From NCBI GenBank assembly GCA_902581695.1, contig CACHOW010000010.1, forward strand, positions 1 to 35,586: a stretch of 35,586 nucleotides of DNA. The letters are read 5' to 3'. How positions within the stretch are numbered: position 1 is the stretch's first letter; every line of letters begins with the position of its first letter. A program made the translations under genes and the position numbers. Below, piece after piece: positions 33,437 to 35,586 of the stretch. Source of the stretch: an uncultured Pelagibacteraceae bacterium. GTDB lineage: Bacteria; Pseudomonadota; Alphaproteobacteria; Pelagibacterales; Pelagibacteraceae. A model generated the notes under the pieces. It saw only the letters and a list, made by a program, of their open reading frames with translations, did no database searches and was not told where the DNA came from.

Positions 33437-35586
33437 ACCTTTAATTTTCTCAAAAGATTGATCAATTTTATTTTGGTCTTGACCTCCAGCTTGAGCAAAA
33501 TCTTTTCTTCCGCCCCCACCTTTGCCACCAATTATCTCTGATCCTAATTTAGCAAATTTAACTGCATCATATTTGCTAATCAATTTTTCAGTTATACCAA
33601 CTGCAAGACCAACTTTATTATCACTACATGCAAAAACAACAACAATTCCTTCTCCAAGCTCTTTTTTTCCACTATCAACTAATTTTCTTAAATCTTTAGG
33701 TGGTAGATCTTGAACTTTTTGAAATCTAACTTTTACACCATTTATTTTTTCATCAGTGATAATGTTTTTGGTTTTATCTTTGAGCACAGAACTAACATTT
33801 AATTGTTCAAGTTGTTTTGTGAGATTTTTTATAAGCTCTTTAAGATCTTTATTATCAATGTTTGGTTTTCCGCCTAATTTAATTATTTGAGATGATAATT
33901 CTTTTATATTTTCTTCATCTTTTTGAGTTGATAAATTTGATAGTTTTTCTTTGTTTTTAATATACTCTTCTAACTGCTTATCTCTTAATGCTTCAACTCT
34001 TCTGACACCTGCAGCAATAGACGCCTGACTAATTGTTCTAAATTTACCAATATTTCCTGTATTTTGAACATGTGTTCCACCACATAATTCTGTTGAAAAA
34101 TAGGTTTCTTTCTCTTTCCCCATTGAAACTACCCTTACTTCTTCTCCATATTTTTCCCCAAAGAATGCTAAAGCACCCTTATCAATTGCAGCTTTTGGAG
34201 TCATAATTCTGGTTGTAACCTCGGTATTTGCTTCAACGTATTTGTTAACAAGTTTATCAATTTTCTCCAACTCTTCACTAGTAATAGGTTTCATATGACT
34301 AAAATCAAATCTAAGTCTATCAGGCGCAACTAATGAACCCTTTTGCATTACATGTTTTCCTAAAGTTCTTCTAAGAGACTCATGAAGTAAATGTGTTGCT
34401 GAATGATAAGCTTTAAGATTGTCTCTTCTTTCAACATCAATTTTCATTTCTACTACATCTTTAATTTTTATTTCACCACTTTTTACTGATCCATAATGTA
34501 CAAATAAATCTCCAAGTTTTTTTTGTGTATCTTCAACTTCAAATACAGAGTTTCCAGAAACTATTGTACCTTGATCTCCAAGCTGACCACCTGATTCTCC
34601 GTAAAATGGTGTTTGATTTGTTATAATAATACCTCTTTCATTAGTTGATAATTTTTTTACTTCTTTATTATCTTTTAAAAGATTTAATATTACTCCCTCA
34701 GATTGATTAGATTTGTAACCTAAAAATTCTGTAGGTCCTATTTTATCTTTTATTGAAAACCAAATAGCTTCTTCAGAACTATCACCTGAACCTTTCCAGT
34801 TTTTCTTTGCTAACTCTTTACTTTTTTTCATCAGATCATCAAATTTATTGTGATCAACTTTTAAAGATTTATTTTTTAAAATATCTTCAGTTAGATCTAG
34901 AGGAAAACCAAAAGTATCGTATAATTTAAATGCCACTTCACCTGGTAAAACTTTATCTATTTTAGAAATTTCTTCATTCAAAATTTTTATTCCTCTATCA
35001 AGTAAGATTAAAAACTTTTCTTCTTCCATTTTTAGAGTTTCTTTGATTAAAGACTCAGATCTTTTAAGTTCAGGGTAATTTCCTGACATTTCATTTTTAA
35101 GTGAGTCAAATATTTTATAAAAAATTGGTTCTTTAGATCCTAATAAATGGGAGTGTCTCATTCCTCTTCTCATTATTCTTCTGAGTACATACCCACGTCC
35201 CTCATTTGATGGTAACACACCTTCTGCTAAAAGAAATGAGCTTGCTCTTAAGTGGTCAGCTATAACTCTAAAACTTGAAATATTATTATCTACCTGATCA
35301 ACCTTTGTTATATCTGATATAGAACTAATCAGTTTTTTAAAATGATCAGTTTGATAATTGTCATGTGTTCCTTGTAACAGTGCAGCAATTCTCTCTAAAC
35401 CCATACCAGTATCAACAGATGGTTTTGGAAGATCTATTCTTTTATCTTTTGTTACTTGCTCATATTGCATAAAAACTAAATTCCAAATCTCAATAAATCG
35501 ATCTCCATCTTCATTTTTTGTGCCCGGCAAACCTCCTTTTAAATGATCTCCATGATCATAGAAAATTTCTGAGCATGGTCCACAAG
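33428..35586 (-). CDS. alaS: Alanyl-tRNA synthetase, C-terminal part (5' end outside window)
   Basis: The minus-strand frame is open to the right edge (first full codon at 35584) and reads [18 protein letters not shown] before the internal Met, a recognised block of the AlaRS catalytic domain. About 719 residues are visible. The editing domain carries [13 protein letters not shown] and [10 protein letters not shown] (zinc/editing Cys and His). The C-Ala domain ends [16 protein letters not shown]. The N-terminal ATP-binding portion (roughly 150 residues) lies beyond the window. The gene is convergent with icd and shares 9 bp with it. Confidence 0.97.
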   Translation of the reverse strand, partial: CGPCSEIFYDHGDHLKGGLPGTKNEDGDRFIEIWNLVFMQYEQVTKDKRIDLPKPSVDTGMGLERIAALLQGTHDNYQTDHFKKLISSISDITKVDQVDNNISSFRVIADHLRASSFLLAEGVLPSNEGRGYVLRRIMRRGMRHSHLLGSKEPIFYKIFDSLKNEMSGNYPELKRSESLIKETLKMEEEKFLILLDRGIKILNEEISKIDKVLPGEVAFKLYDTFGFPLDLTEDILKNKSLKVDHNKFDDLMKKSKELAKKNWKGSGDSSEEAIWFSIKDKIGPTEFLGYKSNQSEGVILNLLKDNKEVKKLSTNERGIIITNQTPFYGESGGQLGDQGTIVSGNSVFEVEDTQKKLGDLFVHYGSVKSGEIKIKDVVEMKIDVERRDNLKAYHSATHLLHESLRRTLGKHVMQKGSLVAPDRLRFDFSHMKPITSEELEKIDKLVNKYVEANTEVTTRIMTPKAAIDKGALAFFGEKYGEEVRVVSMGKEKETYFSTELCGGTHVQNTGNIGKFRTISQASIAAGVRRVEALRDKQLEEYIKNKEKLSNLSTQKDEENIKELSSQIIKLGGKPNIDNKDLKELIKNLTKQLEQLNVSSVLKDKTKNIITDEKINGVKVRFQKVQDLPPKDLRKLVDSGKKELGEGIVVVFACSDNKVGLAVGITEKLISKYDAVKFAKLGSEIIGGKGGGGRKDFAQAGGQDQNKIDQSFEKIKGLI

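Noticed and set aside
1..35586. tRNA genes, CRISPR arrays, insertion sequences or prophage
   Set aside because: No cloverleaf-like segment, spaced direct repeats, transposase or phage structural gene was recognised; gaps are too short for most of these.

Overview
The window is very AT-rich and densely packed. Most gaps are under 20 bp, many neighbouring genes overlap by 1-14 bp, and no gap exceeds 130 bp. The gene set fits a streamlined marine alphaproteobacterium of the SAR11 / Pelagibacterales type: a tandem glycine riboswitch before gcvTHP, single-subunit NAD formate dehydrogenase, a TRAP uptake system, and compact housekeeping genes. This assignment is inferred from gene content and composition, not from a marker gene. 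No rRNA, tRNA, CRISPR array, insertion sequence or prophage is visible.

Left part (1-8417). A truncated charged coiled-coil protein is followed by a 75-residue orphan. Then come a glycine amidinotransferase with a DMT exporter (minus strand), a SufU-like Fe-S scaffold overlapping an HPP membrane protein, NAD formate dehydrogenase ending in a strong hairpin, an exported MsrA with the AMPylase SelO, and a DAO-family flavoprotein.

Middle part (8418-17955). TspO and an SDR diverge from a very short gap. The SDR converges on a four-gene minus-strand cluster: COG2907-type flavoprotein, DUF1365, CFA-synthase-like methyltransferase and DUF3833 lipoprotein. These families recur together in proteobacterial lipid-modification loci linked to oxidative or light stress. 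Here the cluster sits 6 bp behind gcvP, in the same direction as gcvT-gcvH-gcvP, which is led by a tandem glycine riboswitch. The layout suggests one glycine-sensing transcript covering C1-unit production (glycine cleavage) and a SAM-dependent fatty-acid methylation module. The outer stem of the second aptamer contains the gcvT start codon.

Right part (17952-35586). A 5-oxoprolinase locus (pxpA divergent from pxpB-pxpC-DMT) is followed by an exported TPR protein, a TRAP transporter (dctP, hairpin, dctQ, dctM) and a TerC-type membrane protein. Next is an eight-gene minus-strand run: psd, pssA, a GT8-like transferase, rlmE, a CBS-less guaB, a TPR protein, guaA and panB. Isocitrate dehydrogenase (GTG start) diverges from psd and converges on a truncated alaS at the right edge.

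Themes are glycine and one-carbon metabolism (amidinotransferase, DAO flavoprotein, GCV, formate dehydrogenase), membrane lipid synthesis and modification, oxidative-damage repair, and purine synthesis. Four convergent gene pairs overlap at their stop codons, leaving no intergenic room for terminators.
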